The notes: generated by a model from the letters alone, not told the origin. 64,000 nucleotides of DNA from an uncultured Alphaproteobacteria bacterium (GCA_902578545.1 CACHDI010000004.1:86529-150528), one strand, 5' to 3'. Counted from the stretch's first letter, positions 44,974 through 54,692 are shown. A program made the numbers and translations.

Positions 44974-45558
44974 ATGTTTTTAGATGTTATGCTTTTCTCA
45001 GTTTATACAAAAATTAGGAATATAAATTTTTTTTTGGTTTTTTTCCTTATATACTTTTTATCTTATCCAATTTTTTCACAAAATAATGATAATGCTAATA
45101 TTTTAGATTCTAATGAAGAAATTAAGGCAGAATTTGGAAATTGGTTACAAATTTGTGAAAATGAAAAAAATCAATGTGTTGGTGTACAATTTGCTCTTGA
45201 TGTTCAAGGTGAAAGGGCAGCTAGGTTTATTATAGAAAGAATAAACCAAAATACTGAAACTGTTGCAGATTCATTAATTACAATATTTGTTCCTTATGAA
45301 GCTAATGTCCCAATTTTACCAAATGGGATAACTCTAGCTGTGGATTCAGCTGAACCTTTTACAGAGCAATTTTTATTTTGTGACCAGCTAGGTTGTACAT
45401 CTCAATTTGGTCTTACAAAACAAGGTATAGAACTATTTATGACCGGTGCAAATCTTGCTATTTACATGATTGATATTAGGAATCCAAATAATAAATTTAT
45501 AGTCGATGTTGACTTGGAAAACTTTGATAAAATTTATGATAGTATAACTCCAAAATAA
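44974..45558 (+). CDS. Invasion-associated locus B (IalB) family exported protein
   Basis: The 194-residue protein has a signal segment (FFLVFFLIYFLSYPIFSQ) and a mature IalB domain with EEIKAEFGNWLQICENEKNQC in parts, two cysteine pairs (CENEKNQC, CDQLGC) and FGLTKQGIELFMTGANLAI. The family is widespread in free-living alphaproteobacteria, where its role is unknown. The link to invasion comes from Bartonella. The start could be the second Met at residue 6. It ends one base before the end of the convergent fabF-like gene. Confidence 0.87.
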   Translation: MFLDVMLFSVYTKIRNINFFLVFFLIYFLSYPIFSQNNDNANILDSNEEIKAEFGNWLQICENEKNQCVGVQFALDVQGERAARFIIERINQNTETVADSLITIFVPYEANVPILPNGITLAVDSAEPFTEQFLFCDQLGCTSQFGLTKQGIELFMTGANLAIYMIDIRNPNNKFIVDVDLENFDKIYDSITPK

Positions 45559-46770
45559 CTAAGGACCTTTTTTTAATGCTATAACTGCATTTGTACCACC
45601 AAAGGCAAAAGAATTAGATATAACACATTTTACATTTTTTTGCCTTGCAATATTTGGTACTATATCCAGATCACAATCTGGATCCTTTTTTAAAAAGTTT
45701 ATTGTAGGAGCTATTATTTGTTTATTTAATGCCAATAAACACCCTAGTAATTCCACTGCTCCTGTACCTCCAATTAAATGTCCATGCATTGATTTTGTTG
45801 ACGAGATCATAAGCTTGTTTGCATGACTTTTAAATACTTCTTTAATTGCCGCACATTCAGTTTTGTCATTTGCTAAAGTTCCAGTACCATGTGCATTGAT
45901 ATATTCCACATCTTCTGGATTAAATTTAGCATCTTTTAAAGCACCAATCATTGCTCTTGCTGCGCCTTTTTTACTAGGGTTCACAATATCTATAGCATCT
46001 GATGTCATCGAAAAACCAGCTACTTCAGCTAAAATATTAGCGCCGCGTTTTTTTGCATCATGATAATTTTCAAAAATAAATATTGCTGCACCTTCTCCCT
46101 GGACCATACCATCCCTATTCTTACAAAACGGACGACATGCTTCTTTAGACATTATTCTTAACCCTTCCCACGCTTTAATTCCTCCAAAACAAAGCATACT
46201 TTCAGAACCTCCAGTAATTGCAGCTTTTATAACTCCAGATCGAATTAAGTTAAAAGCTTGACCCATTGCATGATTTGAAGAAGAACATGCAGATGCTATT
46301 GTAAAACTGGGTCCTTGCAAATTAAATTTTATTGAAACATTGCTGGCAGCAGCATTATTCATTAATTTTGGAACAATTAATGGATGTACTCTGTTTTTAC
46401 CTTCTTCATATACCTGTCTATAATTTTCGTCTTGTGTTTGTAGACCACCTCCAGCTGTTCCTAAAATAACTCCAATATCTGAGTTATCATTTTTTTGGAA
46501 TTCCCAACCAGATGATAAAACTGCTTGTTTAGTTGCGATAAGAGCAAATTGGGTGAATTTGTCATATATTGATTTTTCTTGTTTGGTAAAATGAATATCT
46601 GGGTTATAATTTTTTATCTGACCTCCAATTTTTATAGATAACCTATCAGAATTTAGAAACTCAATCTTACTTATACCACTTTTTCCTTCTGATAAGGACT
46701 TAAAATTTGAAGATAAATCTGTACCTAAAGAGCTCACAGCACCTGCTCCAGTAATTACAACACGATGCAT
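45559..46770 (-). CDS. Beta-ketoacyl-ACP synthase, FabF-like
   Basis: The 403-residue condensing enzyme has the KAS II triad: nucleophile Cys162 in TIASACSSSNHAMG and two histidines in INAHGTGTLANDKTE and SMHGHLIGGTG. The thiolase-fold end NSFAFGGTNAVI is complete. It lies 2 bases after a dedicated AcpXL-like carrier gene and downstream of lpxD, so it probably elongates a special fatty acid for lipid A or another envelope lipid rather than being the main FabF. It meets the convergent ialB gene with no spacer. Confidence 0.92.
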   Translation of the reverse strand: MHRVVITGAGAVSSLGTDLSSNFKSLSEGKSGISKIEFLNSDRLSIKIGGQIKNYNPDIHFTKQEKSIYDKFTQFALIATKQAVLSSGWEFQKNDNSDIGVILGTAGGGLQTQDENYRQVYEEGKNRVHPLIVPKLMNNAAASNVSIKFNLQGPSFTIASACSSSNHAMGQAFNLIRSGVIKAAITGGSESMLCFGGIKAWEGLRIMSKEACRPFCKNRDGMVQGEGAAIFIFENYHDAKKRGANILAEVAGFSMTSDAIDIVNPSKKGAARAMIGALKDAKFNPEDVEYINAHGTGTLANDKTECAAIKEVFKSHANKLMISSTKSMHGHLIGGTGAVELLGCLLALNKQIIAPTINFLKKDPDCDLDIVPNIARQKNVKCVISNSFAFGGTNAVIALKKGP

Positions 46771-46772
46771 AC

Positions 46773-47057
46773 TTAATTTTTTCCTGATGCCGAGTTAACT
46801 AAATTTTCAACAGCGCTAATGATTGAACTAACATTGCTAATGTCAAAAGTTGAATTTGTTGGGTCATTTGCATTGAATGGAATAGTTATATTAAATGTTT
46901 CTTCTATTGAAAATACTATTTCAACCAAAGCTAATGAATCTATTCCTAAATCCTCAAGTGAAAGATTATCTTTAATTTCACTAGGGTCTAATAAGGCTTG
47001 TTCAGATAAAATTTTAATTATTTTATATTTAACACTTTCTGACATTTTTAAATTCAC
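46773..47057 (-). CDS. Acyl carrier protein, AcpXL-like
   Basis: The 94-residue carrier has its phosphopantetheine Ser41 in EDLGIDSLALVEIVFSIE. The long helix II-III insert (ITIPFNANDPTNSTFDISN) resembles AcpXL, the carrier for very-long-chain fatty acids of rhizobial lipid A, rather than the short housekeeping AcpP. A second start at Met5 (MSESVKY) is possible. It lies between lpxD and a FabF-like synthase, which supports a lipid A role. Confidence 0.88.
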   Translation of the reverse strand: MNLKMSESVKYKIIKILSEQALLDPSEIKDNLSLEDLGIDSLALVEIVFSIEETFNITIPFNANDPTNSTFDISNVSSIISAVENLVNSASGKN

Positions 47058-47076
47058 CTAAAAAATCTTTAACAAA

Positions 47077-48165
47077 TTATTTTTTATTAATTTTAGAAAA
47101 AATTTCATCAATTAATTTATTTAATTCGTTTATTCTTTTTTGAATTCTAGGAAGCCTCCTTAGAGACATATAAGATGCAACATTTTTTTTCATTTCCATT
47201 GCAGGATTTCCCATCATAAATTTTTTAGCTGGCACATTAGCTGATACTCCTGTTTTTCCAGCTAATATTGAGTTGTCACCGATATAAAGGTTATCAGCTA
47301 TTCCTACTTGACCTCCCATAACTACATTATTTCCTATCTTAGTACTACCAGCTATCCCTACTTGACCACATATTAAACAATTATTTCCAATTTCAACGTT
47401 ATGGGCTATATGAACTAAATTATCAAGTTTAGTACCAGATTTAATAATAGTACTTTTAATTGTTCCTTTATCAATACACGAGTTAGAGCCAATTTCCACA
47501 TTATTTCCAATTTCTACAGCACCTATTGATCCAACTCTTACAAAAGTTTTATTAGAAGAAGAACTTTCTTTTTTTAATCTATCTAAGATATTTTCTCCAT
47601 TTTGAGTATGAAAAGAAAATCCATCTGAACCTATTACAACATTTTGGTGACAAATAAAATTATCACCAATAGTAGTATTATCAGATATTTTTACTCCTGA
47701 TTTAATTACACAATTATCTCCTATAATAACATTTTTACCTATATCAACAAAATTACCAATATTTGCATTTTTTCCTATTTTTGTCTCTTTATTTATGAAT
47801 ACAAAAGATCCTATATCAGGATTAGCTCCGATTTTAGATGAAGAGTCTATAAATGAATTATCATTAATAGATCTTTTGTCGCTATTCAAAGATTGAAATA
47901 AAGAAGTTAATTTGGATAAAGTAATTTTTGATTTCTCGGCTATGACAACACCTTCAAGGTTTGTTGTCTTCCAATCAAAAAAATTACTTATGATTGCTCC
48001 TTTAGCTTTTGTCTCAAAAAGTTGGTTTTCAAATTTTTTATCTATTGCAATTGCTATTTGATCTTTTTTAGCAATTAATGGTTCTGCTGGTGAAGAAAAA
48101 ATTAAATTACCATTTCCGCGGAAATCACAGTCTAAAGCCTTTGCAATTTCAGCTAAAGAAATCAT
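47077..48165 (-). CDS. lpxD: UDP-3-O-(3-hydroxyacyl)glucosamine N-acyltransferase
   Basis: The 362-residue trimeric acyltransferase adds the N-linked acyl chain of lipid A. It has an N-terminal uridine-binding domain (FSSPAEPLIAKKDQIAIAID), a left-handed beta-helix of many hexapeptide turns (IGKNANIGNFVDIGKNVIIG), the catalytic His region LVHIAHNVEIGNN, and a C-terminal helix. The usual neighbours fabZ and lpxA are not here. Instead it lies between an L,D-transpeptidase and the AcpXL-like gene. Confidence 0.96.
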   Translation of the reverse strand: MISLAEIAKALDCDFRGNGNLIFSSPAEPLIAKKDQIAIAIDKKFENQLFETKAKGAIISNFFDWKTTNLEGVVIAEKSKITLSKLTSLFQSLNSDKRSINDNSFIDSSSKIGANPDIGSFVFINKETKIGKNANIGNFVDIGKNVIIGDNCVIKSGVKISDNTTIGDNFICHQNVVIGSDGFSFHTQNGENILDRLKKESSSSNKTFVRVGSIGAVEIGNNVEIGSNSCIDKGTIKSTIIKSGTKLDNLVHIAHNVEIGNNCLICGQVGIAGSTKIGNNVVMGGQVGIADNLYIGDNSILAGKTGVSANVPAKKFMMGNPAMEMKKNVASYMSLRRLPRIQKRINELNKLIDEIFSKINKK

Positions 48166-48196
48166 TTCATCCTCACAAAATAAAAACTATATTCTA

Positions 48197-49789
48197 TTAC
48201 GCATTTTTATTTATTTCATAAGAAAATAAAGATAAATAAATTAATGCATCTCTACCATAAATATCTGGTCTATAATTAATAGTTCCAAAATCGTCAAATA
48301 TTACTGTTCTATATGACATGTAAACTGGTATATAGTTTTCAAGATTAAATCTAGTTTCTTCAGAACTATTTAATGCTGAGTAAAATCTTGAATAATCTAC
48401 ATTTTCATCACCAGACAACAAAGCATTTGCAAATTCAAAAGGCCGAGCTAGTCTTACACAACCATGGCTAAAAGCTCTTAAGTCTTTTGAAAATAATTTT
48501 TTCATTGGGGTATCATGCATATAAATACTATGTTTATTTGGAAACATAAATTTTACCTGACCTAGTGCATTCAAATCTCCTGGATTTTGTTTTATTTCAA
48601 ATGGAAAATTATCTACAGTAAATACACTCATATCAATTAGGTTAGGATCTATTGTTTTATTTGTCCCTCTTACAAACAATAACATATCATTATTAATTAA
48701 AAATTCTGGATCCTGTTGAATTTTTGGCAAGTATTCATCTACTGCAATACTTTTTGGAACATGCCAAGTTGGATTTACGATAACATGTGTCATTTGGTCA
48801 AAAAATTCTGCAGTTTGATAATCTGGTAACCCTATAACAACTTTAGATTGCCACAAGATATTATTATTACTTACATATTTAGCTTCATAATTAGCTTGAT
48901 TGATCAAAATATAATCTTTTCCAAAGTCAAAATTCAACCATCTTAATCTTTCTAGATTAACTAGGACTTGCATTAATTTTGTATCAATAGATAGATTAAG
49001 TGCTTGGTAAGTTTTTTTTCCAACTACACCATCTGAATCCAATCCACTATATTCTTGAAAAAGCATTACTGATTTTAATAATTCTTTATCAAAAGTTTCA
49101 GAATTAGATGTATCCTGATGTATATTTAATTCAAATAAACGTTGTCTTAGTGGAATTACATTTGGGTGAGACATACCGACTTCAAGTGTAATATCATTGG
49201 GTACTGATGTAATATTTATTTTTTTACTTTTAATTTCCTTTAGGTTTGCTAACTCTTTCATTAACTTAAGATAATCTGGATTATTTGGTCTTAAATTTTC
49301 AAAATAATTATTAATATTTAAATAATTATTAAGATTATTTAGAAAATTTTCTGATGGTGGTATTTCTCTTTTGATATCAATAAATGATGACAGGGAAAGT
49401 GGATCAACAATTCCAATACTTAAATCTTGGGAATATAATAAAAATTTTTCTGTTAAAATAACTTCTAATTTAGCAAGATCATTGAATTCTGAAGAAGAAG
49501 CTAATTTTTCTATTTTTTTTAAGTCATATCTTGCAATTGGAATACCTTCTTGGTGGGCATTTTTTAAAACTTTTATAAATTCATTAGTTTTAATTTTATT
49601 ATTTTGCCAAAAAGGTTGATATAAATTTTTTGAGTAATATGACTTTATTGAAGCATCAATAGTATTGCTAAATTCAAGCAAATTTCTAATTTCAGATATT
49701 AAATTTTTCTGCTCGTTTGAATAAATTTTTGAACATAGCAAAAAAGTAATAATATATATAAGACTTAATTTAAAAATATTTTTTTTCAT
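48197..49789 (-). CDS. L,D-transpeptidase, YcbB/LdtD type
   Basis: The 530-residue exported protein has an N-terminal signal or anchor, a helical scaffold domain (LSSFIDIKREIPPSENF), a peptidoglycan-binding domain (LLKSVMLFQEYSGLDSDG then VVGKKTYQALN), and the YkuD catalytic domain with HDTP at the entrance and SHGCVRLARPFEFA, nucleophile Cys444. It forms 3-3 (meso-DAP to meso-DAP) cross-links. It is divergent from a DUF882/YcbK-type peptidase gene, the same pairing as ycbB and ycbK in E. coli. Confidence 0.93.
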   Translation of the reverse strand: MKKNIFKLSLIYIITFLLCSKIYSNEQKNLISEIRNLLEFSNTIDASIKSYYSKNLYQPFWQNNKIKTNEFIKVLKNAHQEGIPIARYDLKKIEKLASSSEFNDLAKLEVILTEKFLLYSQDLSIGIVDPLSLSSFIDIKREIPPSENFLNNLNNYLNINNYFENLRPNNPDYLKLMKELANLKEIKSKKINITSVPNDITLEVGMSHPNVIPLRQRLFELNIHQDTSNSETFDKELLKSVMLFQEYSGLDSDGVVGKKTYQALNLSIDTKLMQVLVNLERLRWLNFDFGKDYILINQANYEAKYVSNNNILWQSKVVIGLPDYQTAEFFDQMTHVIVNPTWHVPKSIAVDEYLPKIQQDPEFLINNDMLLFVRGTNKTIDPNLIDMSVFTVDNFPFEIKQNPGDLNALGQVKFMFPNKHSIYMHDTPMKKLFSKDLRAFSHGCVRLARPFEFANALLSGDENVDYSRFYSALNSSEETRFNLENYIPVYMSYRTVIFDDFGTINYRPDIYGRDALIYLSLFSYEINKNA

Positions 49790-49929
49790 TTACACACAAT
49801 CCTATTTAAAATAAATATTCACTTCAACTCAACTAATCTTATAGATGACATAAATTAAAAATTTAACAAGATTAAATATTCGTCGTAAATTTATTTAATA
49901 TTATCGAATTATATAATTATTAATTAAAG

Positions 49930-49957
49930 TTGACATTTTAAAAAAAAACACTAAGAT
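49930..49957 (+). promoter_or_regulatory. Promoter candidate for the DUF882 peptidase gene
   Basis: A perfect TTGACA (49930-49935) is followed after 16 bases by TAAGAT (49952-49957, 4 of 6). Transcription would start near 49964, about 110 bases before the ATG at 50074. The rest of the 284-base divergent spacer shows no gene. Confidence 0.35.
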
Positions 49958-50073
49958 TCAATAAGTTATTGTATACAAAAATAGTAATCAGGTTAAAATT
50001 AATAAATTTTTACAGTTTGGCAGGGATTCTGCAAGTTTTTTAATTTATTAGTAAAATATACGGAATTATACAT

Positions 50074-50625
50074 ATGGTGTCACGAAGAAAATTTTGCACA
50101 ATACTTAGTGGGGCTTTTGCCGCTGCTGCTGCACCTATATATTCTAATACACCTGGTTTATTAAGAAATGCTGGTGATATAAGAGTAATTAAGTTAAAAA
50201 ATAATAAAACATCTGAAAAAATTAATCTGGTATATTGGATTGAAGGAACTTACATTTCTGAAGCTCTTAAAGAAGTAAACTATTTTATGAGAGATTGGCG
50301 CCAAAACAAAGTTATAACTTATGACGTTGCCAATGTTGATATTATTGCAGCAACTCAAGCGCTTCTAGATACTTCTGAAACCATGCAATTATTGTCTGGT
50401 TATAGAACTGCTAGAACCAATAAAATGTTATCTTTTTCAAATAGTGGAGTTGCTAGAAATTCATATCATATTAAAGGTATGGCTGCAGATTTAAGATTAG
50501 ATAATAGATCAGTTTCACAAATTGCAAATGCCGCTAAAGCATGTATGAGTGGTGGTGTTGGTAGTTATCCAAGATCAGGATTTGTTCATATTGATTGTGG
50601 TCCTGTAAGAGTTTGGAAAAGATAA
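50074..50625 (+). CDS. DUF882 / M15A zinc peptidase, YcbK (MepK)-like
   Basis: The 183-residue protein has a twin-arginine signal (VSRRKFCTILSGAFAAAAAP) and a D,D-carboxypeptidase-fold domain. Zinc ligands are in SYHIKGMAADLRL (His and Asp) and FVHIDCG (His), and LLSGYRTARTNKML is the substrate side. E. coli MepK cuts 3-3 peptidoglycan cross-links made by L,D-transpeptidases. The divergent pairing with an LdtD-type gene supports the same role here. It ends 10 bases from the convergent proA. Confidence 0.92.
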   Translation: MVSRRKFCTILSGAFAAAAAPIYSNTPGLLRNAGDIRVIKLKNNKTSEKINLVYWIEGTYISEALKEVNYFMRDWRQNKVITYDVANVDIIAATQALLDTSETMQLLSGYRTARTNKMLSFSNSGVARNSYHIKGMAADLRLDNRSVSQIANAAKACMSGGVGSYPRSGFVHIDCGPVRVWKR

Positions 50626-50635
50626 TAATATAACA

Positions 50636-51895
50636 TTATTCTCTTAAAATTCCCTTACCCTCTACTACGAATTTAAAACTAGTTAGTTCATTTGCTCCAA
50701 TTGGACCCCGTGCATGTAATTTGCCTGTGCCAATTCCAATTTCAGCCCCCATACCAAATTCTCCTCCATCCGCAAATTGTGTTGAAACGTTATGCATTAA
50801 AATCGCACTATCTACCTCAGAAAAAAACTGTTCTGCAACTCTTTTATTTTCTGTAATAATTGAATCAGTATGATTAGAATTATATTTATTGATATGATTA
50901 ATGGCATATTGTAGATCATCTGTTACTTTGACTGCTAAAATTTTCTTAAGAAACTCCCTACCCCAATCATTATGATTAGCTAACTTTACTCCATTAATCT
51001 TACTTACTATTTTATCACCACGAATTTCGATTCCTTTATTTATTAATTTTTTTATTAATTTCTCCCCATGCATTACATAATATGATTTGTTAATAAGAAG
51101 ACATTCTAAAGCACCACAAATACCAGGTCTTCTCAATTTGGAATTTATTATTAGTTTTTCAACCATACTTGGATCTGCATCATTATGAATATATGTATGA
51201 ACTATTCCCTCTAGGTGTGCGAAAACTGGTACTTTTGCATTATCTTGAATTAATTTAACTAAATTTTTACCTCCTCTAGGTATAATAACATCTACATAGT
51301 CTGTCATTTGAATTAAATTTTTAACAGCACTTCTGTCAGTGGTTGGTATTATTTGAATTAAATTTTCTGGTAGTCCTGTTTGAATTAAAGCTTCATTGAT
51401 ACACCTAAATAATGCTAAACAAGATTGGTAACTCTCAGAACCAGGTCTTAAAATTGCAGAATTACTTGATTTAATACATAATGCTGCTGCATCAATTGTT
51501 ACATTTGGTCTACTTTCATATATAATTCCTATAACACCAATTGGAGTTGAAATTTTTTTTATTTTAATTCCAGAAGGTCTTTCTTTTGAATCTAAAATTT
51601 TATTTATAGGATCTCCAAAATTAATTATATCTTGTAAACTTGATCGAATATCTCTTATCCTTTTTTCATTTAAAGATAATCGATCAATCTTTGCATCATC
51701 TAAATTATTTTTAATTGCTTTATTTAAGTCTTTTTTATTTGCTTCTAGAATTAAATCTTGTTTGGAATTAATTAAAGCAGAAATATTATCTAATGCTTCA
51801 TTTCTTTTCTTAATAGATATATTTGACATTAAAAGACTTGCTTTTTTACCTTTTTTTCCAAGTTCTTTAACTAATTTTTCAATATTTTTCGTCAT
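50636..51895 (-). CDS. proA: Gamma-glutamyl phosphate reductase
   Basis: The 419-residue NADPH-dependent enzyme makes glutamate semialdehyde for proline synthesis. It has the aldehyde-dehydrogenase-like GVIGIIYESRPNVTIDAAALC region in parts, ILRPGSESYQSC, the active-site cysteine in RRPGICGALECLL, and the C-terminal GEFGMGAEIGIGTGKLHARGP region. It lies 8 bases after proB in the obgE-proB-proA order common in alphaproteobacteria. Confidence 0.98.
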   Translation of the reverse strand: MTKNIEKLVKELGKKGKKASLLMSNISIKKRNEALDNISALINSKQDLILEANKKDLNKAIKNNLDDAKIDRLSLNEKRIRDIRSSLQDIINFGDPINKILDSKERPSGIKIKKISTPIGVIGIIYESRPNVTIDAAALCIKSSNSAILRPGSESYQSCLALFRCINEALIQTGLPENLIQIIPTTDRSAVKNLIQMTDYVDVIIPRGGKNLVKLIQDNAKVPVFAHLEGIVHTYIHNDADPSMVEKLIINSKLRRPGICGALECLLINKSYYVMHGEKLIKKLINKGIEIRGDKIVSKINGVKLANHNDWGREFLKKILAVKVTDDLQYAINHINKYNSNHTDSIITENKRVAEQFFSEVDSAILMHNVSTQFADGGEFGMGAEIGIGTGKLHARGPIGANELTSFKFVVEGKGILRE

Positions 51896-51903
51896 TTGAT
51901 TTC

Positions 51904-53052
51904 CTAGCTTAAAACTAAATCGTCTATGTGAATTAACGCTACTCTTCCAGGATGACCTAATTTTTCTTCTATTTCGTTCGATTTACATCCTTTTATTTTT
52001 TCAACCTCGCTATATGAATAACCAGATAAACCCTGACCTACTTTTTCATTATTTTCGGATATGATTTCAACAGCATCACCTCTTTCAAATTTACCAATCG
52101 CTTTAATAACACCAGCTGGTAGCAAAGATTTATGATTATTTATAGCTTCAATTGCACCTTTATCTAAAAATAGTTTACCTTTTGTTTTTATAGAAAGTAT
52201 CCATTGCTTTCTAAGTGTTTTAATATCATCTTTAGGAATAAACCTAGTAAATTTTTCTTTCTTATATGAAAAATTACTCAGTGGAAAATTTTTTAATCCA
52301 TTTGCAATAATCATTTCACATCCGCCATTCATTGCTATTTTTGCAGCTTCTAATTTAGTAATCATTCCACCTTTTGAATTTATTGAGGTTGATTGGCTAG
52401 CCATTTCTAACATTTTTTTTGTGACTTCATTTATAACTGGTAGATGTTTAGTATTAGGGTTAAGATTTGGATCTTTTTCATAAAGTCCATCAATATCTGA
52501 TAATAATATTAAAAGATTTGCTTCAGTAATTAAGGCTACTTGAGCAGCCAACCTATCATTGTCACCAAATTTAATTTCTTCTGTAGCAACTGTATCATTT
52601 TCATTTACTATTGGAATAATTCCCATGTTTAATAATGATTTTAATGTTGATCTTATATTTAAATAACGTCTTCTATTTTGGCTGTCATCTGATGTTAATA
52701 AAACCTGAGCTGTATTAATATTATATTTTTTTAAAATCAAATCGTAAGATTGTGCTAATTTTATTTGTCCAATTGCAGCAGAAGCCTGGCTTTCATCTAA
52801 TTTTAATTTTTTAGAAGTTAATTTTAAAACTGATTTACCTAGAGCAATAGAGCCAGAAGATACAATAATAATTTTTTTGTTATTTTTCTTTAATACTGCA
52901 ATTTCATCTAAAAATGAATTAAGCCAATCTTGTTTAATTGTATTCTTTATGGGATCAACCAGAATAGATGATCCTACTTTTATAACTATAGTATTTGCTT
53001 TTAAAATTTGTGGACAATTTTTATTATCCAAAATTAATCTATTGGATCCCAT
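51904..53052 (-). CDS. proB: Glutamate 5-kinase
   Basis: The 382-residue enzyme starts proline synthesis and is normally inhibited by proline. It has the amino-acid kinase domain (NTIVIKVGSSIL, KIIIVSSGSIALGK, GDNDRLAAQVALI, SKGGMITKLEAAKIA) and a C-terminal PUA domain (SLLPAGVIKAIGKFERGDAV). The start codon lies inside the end of obgE (19-base overlap), with no other good start nearby, so the two are coupled. Confidence 0.97.
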   Translation of the reverse strand: MGSNRLILDNKNCPQILKANTIVIKVGSSILVDPIKNTIKQDWLNSFLDEIAVLKKNNKKIIIVSSGSIALGKSVLKLTSKKLKLDESQASAAIGQIKLAQSYDLILKKYNINTAQVLLTSDDSQNRRRYLNIRSTLKSLLNMGIIPIVNENDTVATEEIKFGDNDRLAAQVALITEANLLILLSDIDGLYEKDPNLNPNTKHLPVINEVTKKMLEMASQSTSINSKGGMITKLEAAKIAMNGGCEMIIANGLKNFPLSNFSYKKEKFTRFIPKDDIKTLRKQWILSIKTKGKLFLDKGAIEAINNHKSLLPAGVIKAIGKFERGDAVEIISENNEKVGQGLSGYSYSEVEKIKGCKSNEIEEKLGHPGRVALIHIDDLVLS

Positions 53053-54065
53053 TTGTTTTTTGTCTTTTCTTTTTCTATTTTATTTTCAACAATCTTTTTT
53101 ACAGAATTTTTTAATAAAATATTTATACCTTTAAAATTAATTGCTGAAATAGGATAAATTGTTTTTTCATATTGGGCTAATAATTCTATTTTTTTATTTA
53201 AAGTATTTTCATTTATTAAATCAACTTTATTTAGTATCGTAATACGAGGTTTATTTAGTAATTCTTTATTATATTCATTTAGTTCATTAAGTACTGTCTT
53301 ATAATCTGTAAGAAGGTGATTTGATGATACGTCAATTAAATGTAAAAGAACTTTACATTTTTCTATATGACCTAAAAATCTTATTCCAGCGCCTTTACCT
53401 TTATGAGCGTCTTTAATTAATCCAGGTATATCAGCGATAGTAATATTTGAATTTAAAATTGAAATCACCCCAAGTTTTGGGATTAAAGTAGTGAAAGGAT
53501 AATTTGCTATTTTTGGATTTGCATTTGATGTAATTGATAGGAATGTAGATTTTCCAGCATTTGGCAGTCCAATTAAACCTAAATCTGCAATTAATTTTAG
53601 TCTGAGGTATATAGTTTTTTCTAAACCAATACCACCGGAAGTAAATTTTCTTGGTGCACGATTTGTTGAGGTCTTGAAATTATGGTTTCCTAATCCACCA
53701 GTTCCACCTGGAAGAAGTAATAATTTATCATTTTCACTATTTATTTCCCCTAAGATTATCTGTTGATTCTCATCTAAAATTTCTGTTCCTAGGGGTACTT
53801 TTAGAAAAATATCTTGACCAGTTTCACCTGTTTTTTTCTTTCCTTGTCCTGGTTTGCCATTTTTTGCAAATTGGTGTTGCTTATATTTAAAATCTATAAG
53901 TGTATTTAGGCTTTTGTCAGGTATTGCCCAAACTGAGCCTCCATTACCTCCATTACCTCCATCTGGTCCACCTTTTTCAATATATTTTTCTCTTCTGAAA
54001 CTTAGAGCACCTGATCCACCGTTTCCAGATTTTATATAAACTTTTACTAAATCAAGAAATTTCAT
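53034..54065 (-). CDS. obgE: GTPase ObgE/CgtA, ribosome assembly and stress GTPase
   Basis: The protein has 343 residues. The glycine-rich N-terminal Obg fold (GNGGSGALSFRREKYIEKGG) precedes the GTPase domain with G1 GLPNAGKSTFL, G3 DIPGLIKDAHKG, G4 NKVD and G5 SAINFKG. The C-terminal extension is short and basic. It acts in maturation of the 50S subunit. It is downstream of rplU-rpmA as in almost all bacteria, with a LysE-family gene inserted between. Confidence 0.98.
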   Translation of the reverse strand: MKFLDLVKVYIKSGNGGSGALSFRREKYIEKGGPDGGNGGNGGSVWAIPDKSLNTLIDFKYKQHQFAKNGKPGQGKKKTGETGQDIFLKVPLGTEILDENQQIILGEINSENDKLLLLPGGTGGLGNHNFKTSTNRAPRKFTSGGIGLEKTIYLRLKLIADLGLIGLPNAGKSTFLSITSNANPKIANYPFTTLIPKLGVISILNSNITIADIPGLIKDAHKGKGAGIRFLGHIEKCKVLLHLIDVSSNHLLTDYKTVLNELNEYNKELLNKPRITILNKVDLINENTLNKKIELLAQYEKTIYPISAINFKGINILLKNSVKKIVENKIEKEKTKNKWDPID

Positions 54066-54092
54066 TTTTATAACGTTAATTATTAGGATTAT

Positions 54093-54692
54093 TTATTTTA
54101 AAAATAATAATACTAAACTACCAAGCATTAATAGAGATAAAAACCTCATTAGCCAAATCTCATATTTTGTGTTTTGAAAAATTTTTTTTAGCTGAACCCC
54201 AAAAAAACACCAAAGATTATGAAAAATGAATTGAATTATTATAAAAATAGTTGCAAGGATTAAGGTTGAAATAAAAAGACTTTCATTTGGATTTGTATAA
54301 TTAGAAAAACCTACACTAACCATAGCCCAAGCTTTGGGATTCGTAGGATGGACAGGTAGTCCATGAAAAAAAGAAGGTGGTTTTTCTAATTCTTTATTAT
54401 CGTTTATTTTGAAATTAGATAACTTCCATGCCAACCAAATGATATATGTGCATGATAAAAACTTTATAAAATTAACAAAATTTGGAAAAATTTCAAAAAA
54501 TGTAAGAATTCCGAAACCGATTGGCCAAATAATTAATTGTTTAGATAATATAATTCCAAATACAAAAGGAATAGCTTTATTAAATCCAAATTGTGATCCT
54601 GCATTTAATAAAATCATATTTGCAGGTCCTGGAGTTGCCACCATAGAAACTGCAAATAACAGTAACCCCATGGAATAATTGTCAAGCAACAT
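54093..54692 (-). CDS. LysE/RhtB-family amino acid exporter
   Basis: The 199-residue protein has about six membrane helices and the family start FAVSMVATPGPANMILLNAG. Next come GFNKAIPFVFGIILSK and the HPTNPKAWAMVSVGFSNY motif. RhtB/LysE proteins export amino acids or their derivatives. The substrate cannot be told. It stands between rpmA and obgE, where many alphaproteobacteria have an acetyltransferase gene, perhaps by local replacement. Confidence 0.9.
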   Translation of the reverse strand: MLLDNYSMGLLLFAVSMVATPGPANMILLNAGSQFGFNKAIPFVFGIILSKQLIIWPIGFGILTFFEIFPNFVNFIKFLSCTYIIWLAWKLSNFKINDNKELEKPPSFFHGLPVHPTNPKAWAMVSVGFSNYTNPNESLFISTLILATIFIIIQFIFHNLWCFFGVQLKKIFQNTKYEIWLMRFLSLLMLGSLVLLFLK

